Assembly: GCA_046160485.1 (NCBI GenBank)
Contig: JBJXGV010000036.1
Span: 144,800-208,799, forward strand
Origin: JBJXGV01 sp046160485
Lineage (GTDB): Bacteria > Orphanbacterota > Orphanbacteria > JBJXGV01
DNA length: 64,000 bases
Direction of reading: 5' to 3'
The notes under the pieces were generated by a model. It saw only the letters and a program-made list of their open reading frames with translations, was not told the DNA's origin and made no database searches. This document shows positions 43,109 through 52,333 of this stretch, piece after piece (the first letter of the stretch is position 1; each line of letters begins with the position of its first letter). The position numbers were made by a program, and so were the translations under genes.

Positions 43109-43138
43109 TTGACCGCCCCTGAAGGCGGCCGGTACACT
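43109..43138 (+). promoter_or_regulatory. Promoter of the GT39-type gene (leaderless candidate)
   Basis: TTGACC (43109-43114), 18-base spacer, TACACT (43133-43138). Transcription would begin near 43145, four bases before the ATG at 43149. Confidence 0.55.
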
Positions 43139-43148
43139 GCGGCCGCTG

Positions 43149-44702
43149 ATGCGCTCCCTCCTCATGACGCCGCGTGTGTTCGCGGTCGCGCTCGTGTTCG
43201 CGACCCTTCTCGGAGCGGTGCCGCGTCTGAACGGCATCGGCGACGAAATCACCTACGACGAGGCCGAGTACGCCGAAGCCGCGCGCGCCGGCGTGATCGC
43301 GAACGCGCTCGATCGCGGGCGCACCTTCGAGTTTCGCCACGAGCATCCGCCGCTTCTTGCGTACGGGATCTCGCTTTCGCTTCGACTCTTCGGCGAGCGT
43401 GAGTGGGCGGTGCGCTTGCCGTCGTTGCTTGCGAGCCTGCTTTTGATTCCGATCGCGGGCGCGCTCTGCGCGCAACTCGTCGCGAGCCGTGCGGCGGGCC
43501 TCCTCGTGGCGCTCTTGCTCGCCGCGTCGCCGGTGCACGCGGTGAGTGCGCGCGTCGGGGACCATCACGCGATTGCGACGCTGTGTCTGCTGGCGGCCGT
43601 CGCGTGTCTTGGGCGCGCGATCGCCGAGAGTTCGCCGCGCTTTCTTCGCCTGGCCGCCGTCGCGCTCGCGGTCTTGATCGCCACCTCCGAGTTCGGTGTG
43701 GTCGTCGCCGGCGCGTGCGCGCTCGTGCTTGCGATCTTGCCGAATCCATTCGTGTCATTGCGCGCGTGGCCGCCGCGCATCGGGCGGCCCGCGTTCGCGG
43801 CCGCGGCGATCGCAGTCACCGGCGCGGTGCTCCTCTGGCCGGCCGGCCTCTTCAAGCTCGATCTGGCGCGGAGCTTTTATCGCTACTCGTTTCAGGCCGT
43901 GCATTCGTACACGGGGAAGAACCAGATGGCGCACAGCTCGCCGATGGTCTACCTCGAGCAGTACGCGCAGATCGCGCCGGCGTTTCTTGCCGTGTTCCTC
44001 GCGACGCTTGCGTTCACGATCGCGGCGCTCGTGCGGCGGCGTGTTCCGCCCGCGCTGACGCCACTCGCCCTGCTTGCGCTCCTCCTCACGGTAACGATGC
44101 ACCTCCAAGTTCCCGCGGCATTCCGCTACAGCCTCTACGCCGCGACCCTTCTGGTTGTGCTCGCCGGATGGCTGCTCGAATTGCTGTCGAGGGGGAGTCG
44201 CACGCGCGTCATCGCCGCATGGGGGATCGCGCTCATCACGGCCGCGGCGAGCCTCGCGAGCGCCGCGCGTTACGCGCCGGACCGACCTGGTTTCGACGAC
44301 GCGGCGCGTTACCTCCTCGCGCGATCGGGAGATGACGGCGGTCGTGTGCTCGCGAGTTCACCCTTCTGCCTCGCATTCACGCTGCGTGCCGCGGCGCCGA
44401 ACGCGTCGCCTCCCGCGCGGATCGCGCCCGGCGGGCCGCACGGCGATCTCAACCCGTTCGTCGCGGGCCGATGGTTCGTCGACGAGTACGCGCCCGGCGT
44501 GCTTCAAGAGGCGGAGCGGCGCGCACTCGAGGCGGGCGCGTACGACTGGGTTGTGCTCGACGCCGCACCCGGACGCAACGCGCCGGACGATCGCGGCATC
44601 GCGCTTCTCGACGCGAGCGGCCCCCCGGAAATCTCCGTCGAAGGGTCCGAGCCTGGCAACTTCCTGAAGATCTACCGCCGTCCGGTCACCGCACCACGGT
44701 GA
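43149..44702 (+). CDS. GT39-family membrane glycosyltransferase
   Basis: 517 residues with about ten transmembrane helices. Between the first two is the acidic motif of ArnT/PMT-type (GT-C) enzymes (DEITYDEAEYAEAARAG, near residue 35), followed by HEHPPLLAYG, the second hallmark. Such enzymes transfer a sugar from a polyprenyl-phosphate carrier to lipid or protein outside the inner membrane. The C-terminal ~120 residues are soluble and periplasmic. There is no Shine-Dalgarno before ATG 43149 and the promoter lies very close; ATG 43164 is an alternative. Confidence 0.82.
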   Translation: MRSLLMTPRVFAVALVFATLLGAVPRLNGIGDEITYDEAEYAEAARAGVIANALDRGRTFEFRHEHPPLLAYGISLSLRLFGEREWAVRLPSLLASLLLIPIAGALCAQLVASRAAGLLVALLLAASPVHAVSARVGDHHAIATLCLLAAVACLGRAIAESSPRFLRLAAVALAVLIATSEFGVVVAGACALVLAILPNPFVSLRAWPPRIGRPAFAAAAIAVTGAVLLWPAGLFKLDLARSFYRYSFQAVHSYTGKNQMAHSSPMVYLEQYAQIAPAFLAVFLATLAFTIAALVRRRVPPALTPLALLALLLTVTMHLQVPAAFRYSLYAATLLVVLAGWLLELLSRGSRTRVIAAWGIALITAAASLASAARYAPDRPGFDDAARYLLARSGDDGGRVLASSPFCLAFTLRAAAPNASPPARIAPGGPHGDLNPFVAGRWFVDEYAPGVLQEAERRALEAGAYDWVVLDAAPGRNAPDDRGIALLDASGPPEISVEGSEPGNFLKIYRRPVTAPR

Positions 44703-46560
44703 GCTTGCCGCGCGCGCTCCGGCCGGAGGCGTCGATCCGGTAGAGGTAGCGGCCCGCGGAAACCGGCGTGCTCGAAGCGTCGCGGCCGTCCCAGGCGACA
44801 CTGCGCGCGCCCGACACGCGCGTCTCGTCGAGAACCGTCGCGACGAGACGCCCGCTGGCGTCGAAGATTCGCAGTGTCACGGGTACCGGCTCGGCGAGGC
44901 GGAAGCGGATCGACGTGTCGCGCACGAGCGGGTTCGGTGCCGCGCCGTCGAGCGAGATAAACGCGCGGGAATCTCCGGAGCCGCCTCCTGTCACGCCGAT
45001 CGCGGTCGTACCGGATTGGTCCACGACGATGCTGTTGTTCGCCGGGATGCCGTTCAAGATTTCGACGTCTCCGTTCGGCCACTCGATACGAAGTTCCTGA
45101 ACGCTCGTTGCGGCGCCGAGCCCGAAGTGCGCCGTCGCGGGGTCCTGCGACACGTAGTTCGAGCCGCAGCGAATCTCGCGCATCTGCGTCTGGCCGCCGA
45201 TCGTCGCGTAGACGCGCGCGCCGATCGCCTCGGTGTTCATCCCCGCGCCGACCAAGCGCACGGCGAGGTGGTTCTGCGCGTTGCCGCCATTGTTTCGAGC
45301 GAGGATCGGCGTCGACGAATTCTGCGCAATGAAGATGTCGAGATCGCCGTCGTTGTCGAAGTCGAACACGGCGATGCCGCGGCCTTGGCCGAAGAAGTTC
45401 GCGCCGAGTTCCTCGGCGCGCTGCGTGAACGTCCCGTTTCCGTTCGAGACGAACATTCTCGCCGGATCGAGATCGAACGGCGTGGACCAACCGTTCACGT
45501 GGTAGAGGTCGAGGTTACCGTCGTTGTTGAAGTCCTGGAAACTCGACGCCCAGCCCCAATACCCGTTCGGCACGCCGCCTGCGAGCGTGTGGCACGAGAA
45601 CGTGCCCGCCCCGGAGTTCTGGTAGAGCCGGTTGCCGGTGTAGCCCGCCGCCGAGTCCATGATGCTCGAGACGAACCAGTCGAGGTCGCCGTCGTTGTCG
45701 TAGTCGCCGACCGCGGCTCCCATCCCGCCCTCATCCGAGATCACCGGCGTGGTCGTCTCGGTAAACGTGCCGTCGCCGTCGTTACGGTAGATCTCGGAGT
45801 TGCCGAGATCGGACGTGACGAGAAGGTCGGGCCAGCGGTCCCCGTCGATGTCGGCCCAATTCGCCGTGAACGTGTAGTCGAAGAGCGCGTCGCCGAACTC
45901 CGCGAAGCCGGCCGCCACGTCGGCGTCGCTGAACGTGCCGTCGCCGTTGTTCCGCCAGAGGTGCCGCCCTTCGAACTGCGGCGCCCCGCGGTGCGTCATG
46001 AAGAAGTCGATGTCGCCGTCGCGGTCGTAGTCCGCGAACGACGTCGAAAACGTCGAGCGGTTGTAGTTGATCCCCGACGCGGCCGTGACGTTTTGAAACG
46101 TCCCGTCGCCGAGGTTGCGGAATAGGAGCGGCGGATCGCCCTCGATCGATCCGATCAAGAGGTCGAGCCAGCTGTCGCCGTCGGTGTCCGCGAAGACCGG
46201 GCCGCATCCGAAGTGCGTTGTCGCGACGCCGGCCGCGGCCGCGACGTTCGTGAACGTGCCGTTGCCGTTGTTGCGATAAAGAACGTCGGGCCCGATCGTC
46301 CCGCGGACCGCGAAGATGTCGGTGTCGCCGTCGCGGTCGTAGTCGCCGACCGCCACGCCGCTCGAGTAACTGCGGTTCGGGTTCGACAGGCCGCCCACGA
46401 AACCGTGCGTGTGGATGATGCCGGAGACGGCCGCGACGTTCGTGAAACTCCACAAGGCCGATGAAGTCGCGCTGGCGGCTGGCGGGAAGGCAAAGATGAG
46501 AAGCGCGGCGGCGATGAGTTGTGCGAGTTGAGGGAGGGAATTGCGCAACCGGCATCGCAT
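44686..46560 (-). CDS. Secreted FG-GAP/VCBS repeat protein with UnbV and FlgD-like domains
   Basis: 624 residues. Signal peptide (about 1-33, ending AASA), then about seven FG-GAP/VCBS repeats each with a calcium loop of the type DYDRDGDTD or DFNNDGNLD (residues about 70-430), an ASPIC/UnbV domain (about 445-535, VRLVGAGMNTEAIGARV), and a C-terminal FlgD-like Ig domain (about 560-624, LRIFDASGRLVATV ... GRYLYRI), a tail type used for type IX-like sorting in FCB phyla. ATG 46560 has GGAG 6 bases upstream. The 3' end overlaps the convergent GT39 gene by 17 bases. Confidence 0.88.
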   Translation of the reverse strand: MRCRLRNSLPQLAQLIAAALLIFAFPPAASATSSALWSFTNVAAVSGIIHTHGFVGGLSNPNRSYSSGVAVGDYDRDGDTDIFAVRGTIGPDVLYRNNGNGTFTNVAAAAGVATTHFGCGPVFADTDGDSWLDLLIGSIEGDPPLLFRNLGDGTFQNVTAASGINYNRSTFSTSFADYDRDGDIDFFMTHRGAPQFEGRHLWRNNGDGTFSDADVAAGFAEFGDALFDYTFTANWADIDGDRWPDLLVTSDLGNSEIYRNDGDGTFTETTTPVISDEGGMGAAVGDYDNDGDLDWFVSSIMDSAAGYTGNRLYQNSGAGTFSCHTLAGGVPNGYWGWASSFQDFNNDGNLDLYHVNGWSTPFDLDPARMFVSNGNGTFTQRAEELGANFFGQGRGIAVFDFDNDGDLDIFIAQNSSTPILARNNGGNAQNHLAVRLVGAGMNTEAIGARVYATIGGQTQMREIRCGSNYVSQDPATAHFGLGAATSVQELRIEWPNGDVEILNGIPANNSIVVDQSGTTAIGVTGGGSGDSRAFISLDGAAPNPLVRDTSIRFRLAEPVPVTLRIFDASGRLVATVLDETRVSGARSVAWDGRDASSTPVSAGRYLYRIDASGRSARGKLTVVR

Positions 46561-46686
46561 AGGGCTCTCCACGGCCGAAAGGATTTGCGTATTCACTCGA
46601 AGTGCGCTCCAATGGCGCGGCGATCCGAAGACGGCGCGATTGGTCGAGCGCTCAAGACTCAGACGGGGGACGAAAAAACTGCGAGA

Positions 46687-46716
46687 AGGGTATCGCGTCG
46701 GGACGTGGGCTGTCAA
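46687..46716 (-). promoter_or_regulatory. Promoter of the FG-GAP protein gene
   Basis: Minus strand: perfect TTGACA (46716-46711), 18-base spacer, TACCCT (46692-46687). Predicted leader about 120 bases. Confidence 0.45.
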
Positions 46717-46744
46717 CGAATCGCTCGCGGAGCGTGCTACGCCG

Positions 46745-47587
46745 TTGCTCCGCCTGGTCAAAGTCTGCACAGTGCTATCGGTTCTTTGCGGCCCTAGTGC
46801 CGCGGGCGCGATCACGCTCTCCGACGTTTCGCCTCTCGCGGGGGCTGCGCGCGCGTTTCATGCGTACTCGCTTGCGAGCATCGACAATGCGCTGGCCATC
46901 GTCGCCAATCCCGCCGGGATCGCGGTTCGTCCCTCCGCCGAGTTCTTCATGCTCGTCACGGACTCGGACCGCCTTCGCGACGGCGACACCGCGTTTCTCG
47001 CGAAGATGCAGCAGCTCGGCGTCGCGTACGAGCGCTTCCGGCCGGTCGAGGGCGCCGCGCGCGTCTCCCGGCTCACGTTCGCGACCGGCCGGCGCGTTAC
47101 GCGTTCGCTCACGATCGGCATGTCCTACGGTTGGTTCTTCTCCGACGACGACAGTCTGGCGGCGCTCTCGAGTTTCGATCTCGGCGTTCATGTGCGGGCG
47201 CACTCGCGTATCGCGTTCGCCGGCGCTGCGTATGGCTACAACCGTCCCTCGCTCGGCGAGACTCGCATACCGCGCCACTACGAGGCGGGCGTCGAACTCT
47301 CGCCGATCACGCAGTGGCTCGGCCTTTTCTGCGAGGCAAGCATGACATCCGAGGAGAACCTCGCGGGCGCGACGGCCGCGTACGGCGCCGAGATCGAGCC
47401 GGTCGCCGGCATCGTGCTGCGCGGGCGCGCGGACACCGACGGCGACTACCGCGTCGGCTTCGAATACAACTTCAACCAGAGCGGCTACGGTGTCGTCGGT
47501 CTGTACCGTCACAGCGGAGGCTCGGATGGCCGCGCCGGCTACATTCGCCTCACCGACAGCGTCTATCGCCGGGGCCGCGGGCAATGA
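46745..47587 (+). CDS. PorV-like outer-membrane beta-barrel protein
   Basis: 280 residues. A short signal peptide (about 1-22, ending SAAGA) precedes ITLSDVSPLAGAARAF and then SLASIDNALAIVANPAGIAV, the A-x-NPAG pattern of PorV/PorQ/FadL-type barrels. Alternating strands continue to the end, closing with FEYNFNQSGYGVVGLYRH. No ATG or GTG lies near the signal peptide; TTG 46745 is the best start but has GGAG only 12 bases upstream. The frame is open back to 46541, but that part overlaps the divergent gene's start. Confidence 0.68.
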   Translation: MLRLVKVCTVLSVLCGPSAAGAITLSDVSPLAGAARAFHAYSLASIDNALAIVANPAGIAVRPSAEFFMLVTDSDRLRDGDTAFLAKMQQLGVAYERFRPVEGAARVSRLTFATGRRVTRSLTIGMSYGWFFSDDDSLAALSSFDLGVHVRAHSRIAFAGAAYGYNRPSLGETRIPRHYEAGVELSPITQWLGLFCEASMTSEENLAGATAAYGAEIEPVAGIVLRGRADTDGDYRVGFEYNFNQSGYGVVGLYRHSGGSDGRAGYIRLTDSVYRRGRGQ

Positions 47588-47604
47588 GATGCGTCGCGAT
47601 CCGG

Positions 47605-47628
47605 CGCGCGCGAACGCTCTCGCGCGCG
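47605..47628 (+). terminator. Terminator hairpin after the PorV-like gene
   Basis: Perfect 9-bp stem, CGCGCGCGA (47605-47613) and TCGCGCGCG (47620-47628), with a 6-base loop, followed by TGCGTTTCATT. The T-run is short. Confidence 0.5.
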
Positions 47629-47743
47629 TGCGTTTCATTGCGTAACTTTTCGGAGGCTCGGGCGTAGAATCTCCTCGCGGGTCGAGGCTTCGCTCCCGCG
47701 TTTCGCCCACGCCACGCGACCTCTTTCGACACGGAGTGACCGC

Positions 47744-48628
47744 ATGCTCGCGATGCAAGGTTTGACGAAGACCTATCCCGGCGGCGTCATGGCGCTACGA
47801 GGCGTGAGTCTCTCGATCGGCCCCGGAATGTTCGGCCTACTCGGACCGAACGGCGCGGGGAAATCGACGCTCATGAAGATTCTCGCCACGCTTCTCGATC
47901 CCGATTCGGGCAGCGTCGAATTCGACGGGGTCGACCTGCTTCGCGAGAAAGAGAAGGTCCGGGAAATCGTCGGATACCTGCCGCAGGAGTTCGGTTTCTA
48001 TCCCGCGTTCTCCGCGCGAAAGATGCTCGAGTACTTCGCGTCGCTGCGCGGAATGCACTCCGGCGCGGGCCGGCGCGCCCGCGTCGACGAACTCCTCGAG
48101 CGCGTGAACCTACGCGAGGCGGCGGATCGCAAGGTCGGCGGGTTCTCGGGGGGAATGCGGCAGCGACTCGGGATCGCGCAGGCGCTCATCGCGAAGCCGC
48201 GCCTCTTGATCGTGGATGAGCCGACCGCGGGCCTCGACCCCGAGGAGCGCCTTCGCTTCCACAACCTGCTCGCCGAGATCAGCCAAGAGATCGTCGTTCT
48301 CCTCTCGACGCACATCGTCAGCGACGTCGCGGTTCTCTGCTCGCGTATGGCCGTCATCATTCGCGGACAGATCGTCGCCGATATGACGCCCGGCGAGGCC
48401 GTCGCGCGGCTCGAGGGGCATGTCTTCGAGGGGACGCTCGAACGCGAGCGCGTCAACGATCTGGCGGCGCGCTGCAAGATCCTCTCGCGGATGGTCGCGA
48501 GCCCGACGACGATGCGCGTGAAGGTCTTCTGCGAGAACGGTGCTCCGGCCGACGGGTTCCGGCCGGCCGGCGGCAACCTCGAGGACGCCTACTTCCGTCT
48601 CGTCGGCGACGCCGGCGGCACGGCCTAG
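47744..48628 (+). CDS. ABC transporter ATP-binding protein
   Basis: 294 residues of the ABC-2-type (CcmA/NatA-like) ATPases: Walker A GPNGAGKSTLMK, Q-loop YLPQEFGFYP, signature FSGGMRQRLG, Walker B LLIVDEPTAGLDP, H-loop STHIVSDV. The last ~70 residues form a small extra domain common in this class. It powers the permease-peptidase encoded next, 12 bases downstream. ATG 47744 has GGAG about 9 bases upstream; a TAGAAT at 47665-47670 may be its -10 box. Confidence 0.92.
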   Translation: MLAMQGLTKTYPGGVMALRGVSLSIGPGMFGLLGPNGAGKSTLMKILATLLDPDSGSVEFDGVDLLREKEKVREIVGYLPQEFGFYPAFSARKMLEYFASLRGMHSGAGRRARVDELLERVNLREAADRKVGGFSGGMRQRLGIAQALIAKPRLLIVDEPTAGLDPEERLRFHNLLAEISQEIVVLLSTHIVSDVAVLCSRMAVIIRGQIVADMTPGEAVARLEGHVFEGTLERERVNDLAARCKILSRMVASPTTMRVKVFCENGAPADGFRPAGGNLEDAYFRLVGDAGGTA

Positions 48629-48640
48629 CCGAGTGCCCGC

Positions 48641-51600
48641 GTGAACGCCGCCATCCTACGAGTCGCCGGCGCCGAGTTGTCGATGCAGACGCGCCGGTTC
48701 GCGTTCTGGTTCTTCAGCGTGCTCTTCGTCGCCATCGGCATCATGTTCTTCACGCGCTTCATGGCCGTCTCCGCGGGCGAGGACAGCATGACGCAGGGCG
48801 TCCGCCTCGCGCGCAATTCCGCGTACTCGCTGTCGATCCTCCACGCCGCCCTCGCGCTTTTCTTCAGCCACTTCACCGCGTCGTTGTCGATGGACCCGGT
48901 GCTGCGCGATCGCCGCCTCGGGATCCTCCCGATGGTGCTCTCGTCGCCGCTCTCGGAGCGCGACTACGTCCTCGGCAAGTTCCTCGGCGCGCTCGCCGCG
49001 TGTCTGGCCGCGCCGCTCTTCTTCGTCGTGTCGGGGGGGATCGCGCAGTTCGTGCCGAACAACTCGGTCGGCCTCATCGCACCGAACCTCACGGCGTTTC
49101 TCGTCGGATACCTCGAGTTCTGCGTGCCGTTCACGATCTTGATCTCCGCGGTTTCCTTCTCGCTTGCCACGCGCACCGGTAACACGAAGCTCGTCTACGC
49201 CGTCGTGACCGTTTTCATGATCAGCTACCTCGTTCTCTTAAACGCGATCGAGTCGATCGACAACCGGTGGCTCGCCACGCTCGATCCGTCGGGGCTCCTC
49301 TGGCTCGCCGAGGTGGCGGGGAAGGGGAAGACGAACGCCGAGCAAAACGCGCTCGGGTGGATGATGGACCTCGGATTCCTCGTCAACCGCATCGTCGTGA
49401 TCGGCGGCGCGCTCGTCGTGGTCGTGCTGACGGCGCTCCGCTTCGCGCGGTGGCATGCGCTCACGGGGCAGGGGGACGGGGGCGGCGCCCGCAAGCGCCG
49501 CGCCGCCGCGCCCGCACCCGCCGCCATCGCCCCCGCGCTGACGACGCTCGCCGGCGGCCTCGCGCCGCTTCCCGCGACGTTTCGACTCGAGACGGGCCAC
49601 GCCGTGCAGTTCGGCCGCGTCTTGTCCACCGAGTTTCGCCTGTTGATGCAGGAGCGCGCGCTCTTCTTTCTGCCGCTTTTGCTCGCGTTCATCCTTTTCA
49701 CGAGCGTCGAGGCGCGCACCGGAATCTTCGATGCCGAGATGATTCCCGTCTCGAGCGAGGTGATCCGTCAATCGTTCGGGATATTCCTCCTCTTTCTCTT
49801 CGGCACGACGACGTTCTTCGTCGGCGAGTCCGCCTTCCGCGAGCGCGACACGGGGATCTCCGACATGCTTCACGCGCTGCCGGTTCCGGAGGCCGCGATC
49901 GTGTTCGGCAAGGCGGTGGCCAATATCGCCGTTTCGCTCGCGTTCATGTCGGTGGCCTTCGTCACCCTCTCGATCTACCAGCTCGCCAACCGCGGCGGCG
50001 CGATCGACGTCGCACCGTATCTCTACTTCTACGGACTGAATCTCTTCCCGACGGTGCTGTTCATGACGGCGCTTTCGCTCTTCCTCGCCTCAGTCGCGCG
50101 CAGCAAACACGCGGGCTACGCGATCTTCCTCGGCATCGCCGGCATTCTGACGTGGGCGTTCGTGCGAGGCCACGGCCACTGGCTCTACAACATCCCCGCG
50201 CTCTCCCTCTTCCGTTACTCCGACATCGATGGGCTCGGCCCGCTCTGGAAGTCGATCGTGACGCAGCGCGCGTACGTCGCCGCGCTCTCGCTCGTGCTCC
50301 TCTGCGCGGCCGCGGGGCTCTATCCGCGAACGCCGCTTCCGCTGCGCCAGGCGTTCACGTCGCGGCAATGGCACGGCCGCCGGATGCTCGTGCCCGCCGC
50401 GTTCTTCACCGTCGTCGCCGTCGTCCTCGGCGGATCGCTCTTCTTCTGGGTCGAGAACGGAGGCGTCGGCTCCCTCGCCACGGAGCGCGGGCGCGTCGAC
50501 TACGAGAAGAAGGTGCGGCCGTGGCTTCTCGACCTGCCGCAACCGGAGATCGCGGGCGTCGACATCGATCTCGACCTCTTCCCCGAGCGGAACGCGTTTC
50601 GGATTTCGGGGACGATGCTCCTGAAAAACTCCGAGAACGCGCCGCTCGATTCGGTCCACATCACCGTCAACCCGCGCCTCTTCGAGAAGGGGAAGATGAC
50701 GCTCGCGGGACGCGCGGCGGATCGTTTCGAGCACGCGATCGCGACATTCCGCCTCGGAGAACCGCTGGCGCCGGGCGCGGAGCTGCCGCTCGTCTTCCAA
50801 TGGGAAGGCCGCGTTCCTGACGGTGTCCCGCGCCACTCCACCGGTATGCAGACTTTCATAGGGAGCGGCGGTACGTTTCTCCACTCGTTCGCGTCGATGG
50901 CGTGGCTCCCGGCGATCGGTTACCAGGCCGACGTCGAGATCGAGTCGGACAGGACCCGGCGCAAGTACAAGCTCGGGGAACGCGAATCGCTCCCCGACGA
51001 CGACGGCACCGGCCCCACGAAGGGTTTCGGCCACCAGACGAGCGCGTTTCCGTACCACGCGAAGATCCGCACGAACTCCGCGGACCGCGTCCTTTCGGCT
51101 GGGCGCCTGATCGCGGAGCGGTCGCTCGGCGCGCGGCGCGAGTTCGAGTACCAGTCCGACGCGCCCCTCTACTTCTTCCCGGTGATGGCGGGCCGCTGGC
51201 TCGACAAGGGCCGCGACGCGTGCGCCGTCTACTACGACGCTGCGCATCCGCAAAACGTCGACAAGATCCTCGACGCGCTCGCCGGCTCGCGCGCGTTCTT
51301 CTCCGAGGCGTTCTCGCCGTATCCCTACGCCGATTTGCGCCTCGCGGAGTTTCCGAGCCACGGCTCGTTCGCGATGGGCTACCCGACGCTGATCCCGTTC
51401 TCGGAGTCGATCGGGTTCTTGACGCGCGATACCGAGAATCTGCCGAATCTCAATTTCTACGTGACGGCGCACGAGGTCGCGCACCAGTGGTGGGGGACGG
51501 TCGTCTGGCCCGCTCACGCGAAGGGCTCGCCGGTCCTGACCGAGGGGCTCGCGAATTACTCGACGCTCATCTTCGCGCAGCGTGTCGAGGGAGACCGGAA

Positions 51601-52333
51601 GCGGCAGAAGCTCTTCGAGTTGTTCGAAGACCTCTACCTGCGTCGCCGTGATCCGAACGAGGAGCGCCCGATCGCGCAGGCTGACGGCGACCGGCGCGGC
51701 GACGACGCCATCTGGTACAACCGAGGCGGCGTCGTCTTCTACATGCTTCACTTCATGCTCGGCGAGGAGAAAATGCTGGCTGGGCTTCAGGAATTCATTC
51801 GGCGATTCTCATTCCAGAACGACCATCCGACGATCACCGATTTCGCGGGTGTCTATCAGGAGTTGTACCCGGAGACGAAACCATTCTTCGATCAGTTCGT
51901 GTTCGACAAGGTGATTCCGAATCCGAAGTTCACGATCGCGAAGAGCGAGTCGCTTGCGGACGGGCGCTGGCGCGTGGCGTTCGAGATCGCCAATCAGGGC
52001 GCGGGCGATCTCGATCTCGTTGTCGAAGCGCACGAGGGAAAACGCGCGGACCGCGACAAGGCGGAGCGGGAGGCCGCGAACGCGCGCGCAAAGGTGGAGG
52101 CGCGCGGCGGCCGCGTCGATACCCCTGGGGATTCGCTCGCGCTTCTTGCCGACGGGGCCGTCGCTGCCGACGCGGCGAGGCACTTCGCATCGGCGCGCAC
52201 GCGCGTTGCGCTCGTGGGCGCAGGCCCCGTCACCGGCGAGATTCTCTGCGACTTCAAGCCCACGGAGATCGAGATCGATCCCGACGCGACGGTTCTGCTT
52301 CAGGAGAGGCGAAAGGGACGTAGCGACCTGTGA
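48641..52333 (+). CDS. ABC-2 permease fused to an M1-family aminopeptidase
   Basis: 1230 residues. The N-terminal ~570 residues hold two blocks of ABC-2 permease helices separated by a Pro/Ala/Arg-rich linker near 285-300. The C-terminal half, outside the membrane, is an M1-like metallopeptidase: zinc motif HEVAH (944-948) in TAHEVAHQWWG, and a third ligand Glu968 in LTEGLANYS, 19 residues after the second His, where classical M1 enzymes have 18. The canonical GAMEN loop is replaced by a GSFAMGYP segment. The architecture is known in databases but its biological role is not. Start GTG 48641. Confidence 0.9.
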   Translation: MNAAILRVAGAELSMQTRRFAFWFFSVLFVAIGIMFFTRFMAVSAGEDSMTQGVRLARNSAYSLSILHAALALFFSHFTASLSMDPVLRDRRLGILPMVLSSPLSERDYVLGKFLGALAACLAAPLFFVVSGGIAQFVPNNSVGLIAPNLTAFLVGYLEFCVPFTILISAVSFSLATRTGNTKLVYAVVTVFMISYLVLLNAIESIDNRWLATLDPSGLLWLAEVAGKGKTNAEQNALGWMMDLGFLVNRIVVIGGALVVVVLTALRFARWHALTGQGDGGGARKRRAAAPAPAAIAPALTTLAGGLAPLPATFRLETGHAVQFGRVLSTEFRLLMQERALFFLPLLLAFILFTSVEARTGIFDAEMIPVSSEVIRQSFGIFLLFLFGTTTFFVGESAFRERDTGISDMLHALPVPEAAIVFGKAVANIAVSLAFMSVAFVTLSIYQLANRGGAIDVAPYLYFYGLNLFPTVLFMTALSLFLASVARSKHAGYAIFLGIAGILTWAFVRGHGHWLYNIPALSLFRYSDIDGLGPLWKSIVTQRAYVAALSLVLLCAAAGLYPRTPLPLRQAFTSRQWHGRRMLVPAAFFTVVAVVLGGSLFFWVENGGVGSLATERGRVDYEKKVRPWLLDLPQPEIAGVDIDLDLFPERNAFRISGTMLLKNSENAPLDSVHITVNPRLFEKGKMTLAGRAADRFEHAIATFRLGEPLAPGAELPLVFQWEGRVPDGVPRHSTGMQTFIGSGGTFLHSFASMAWLPAIGYQADVEIESDRTRRKYKLGERESLPDDDGTGPTKGFGHQTSAFPYHAKIRTNSADRVLSAGRLIAERSLGARREFEYQSDAPLYFFPVMAGRWLDKGRDACAVYYDAAHPQNVDKILDALAGSRAFFSEAFSPYPYADLRLAEFPSHGSFAMGYPTLIPFSESIGFLTRDTENLPNLNFYVTAHEVAHQWWGTVVWPAHAKGSPVLTEGLANYSTLIFAQRVEGDRKRQKLFELFEDLYLRRRDPNEERPIAQADGDRRGDDAIWYNRGGVVFYMLHFMLGEEKMLAGLQEFIRRFSFQNDHPTITDFAGVYQELYPETKPFFDQFVFDKVIPNPKFTIAKSESLADGRWRVAFEIANQGAGDLDLVVEAHEGKRADRDKAEREAANARAKVEARGGRVDTPGDSLALLADGAVAADAARHFASARTRVALVGAGPVTGEILCDFKPTEIEIDPDATVLLQERRKGRSDL

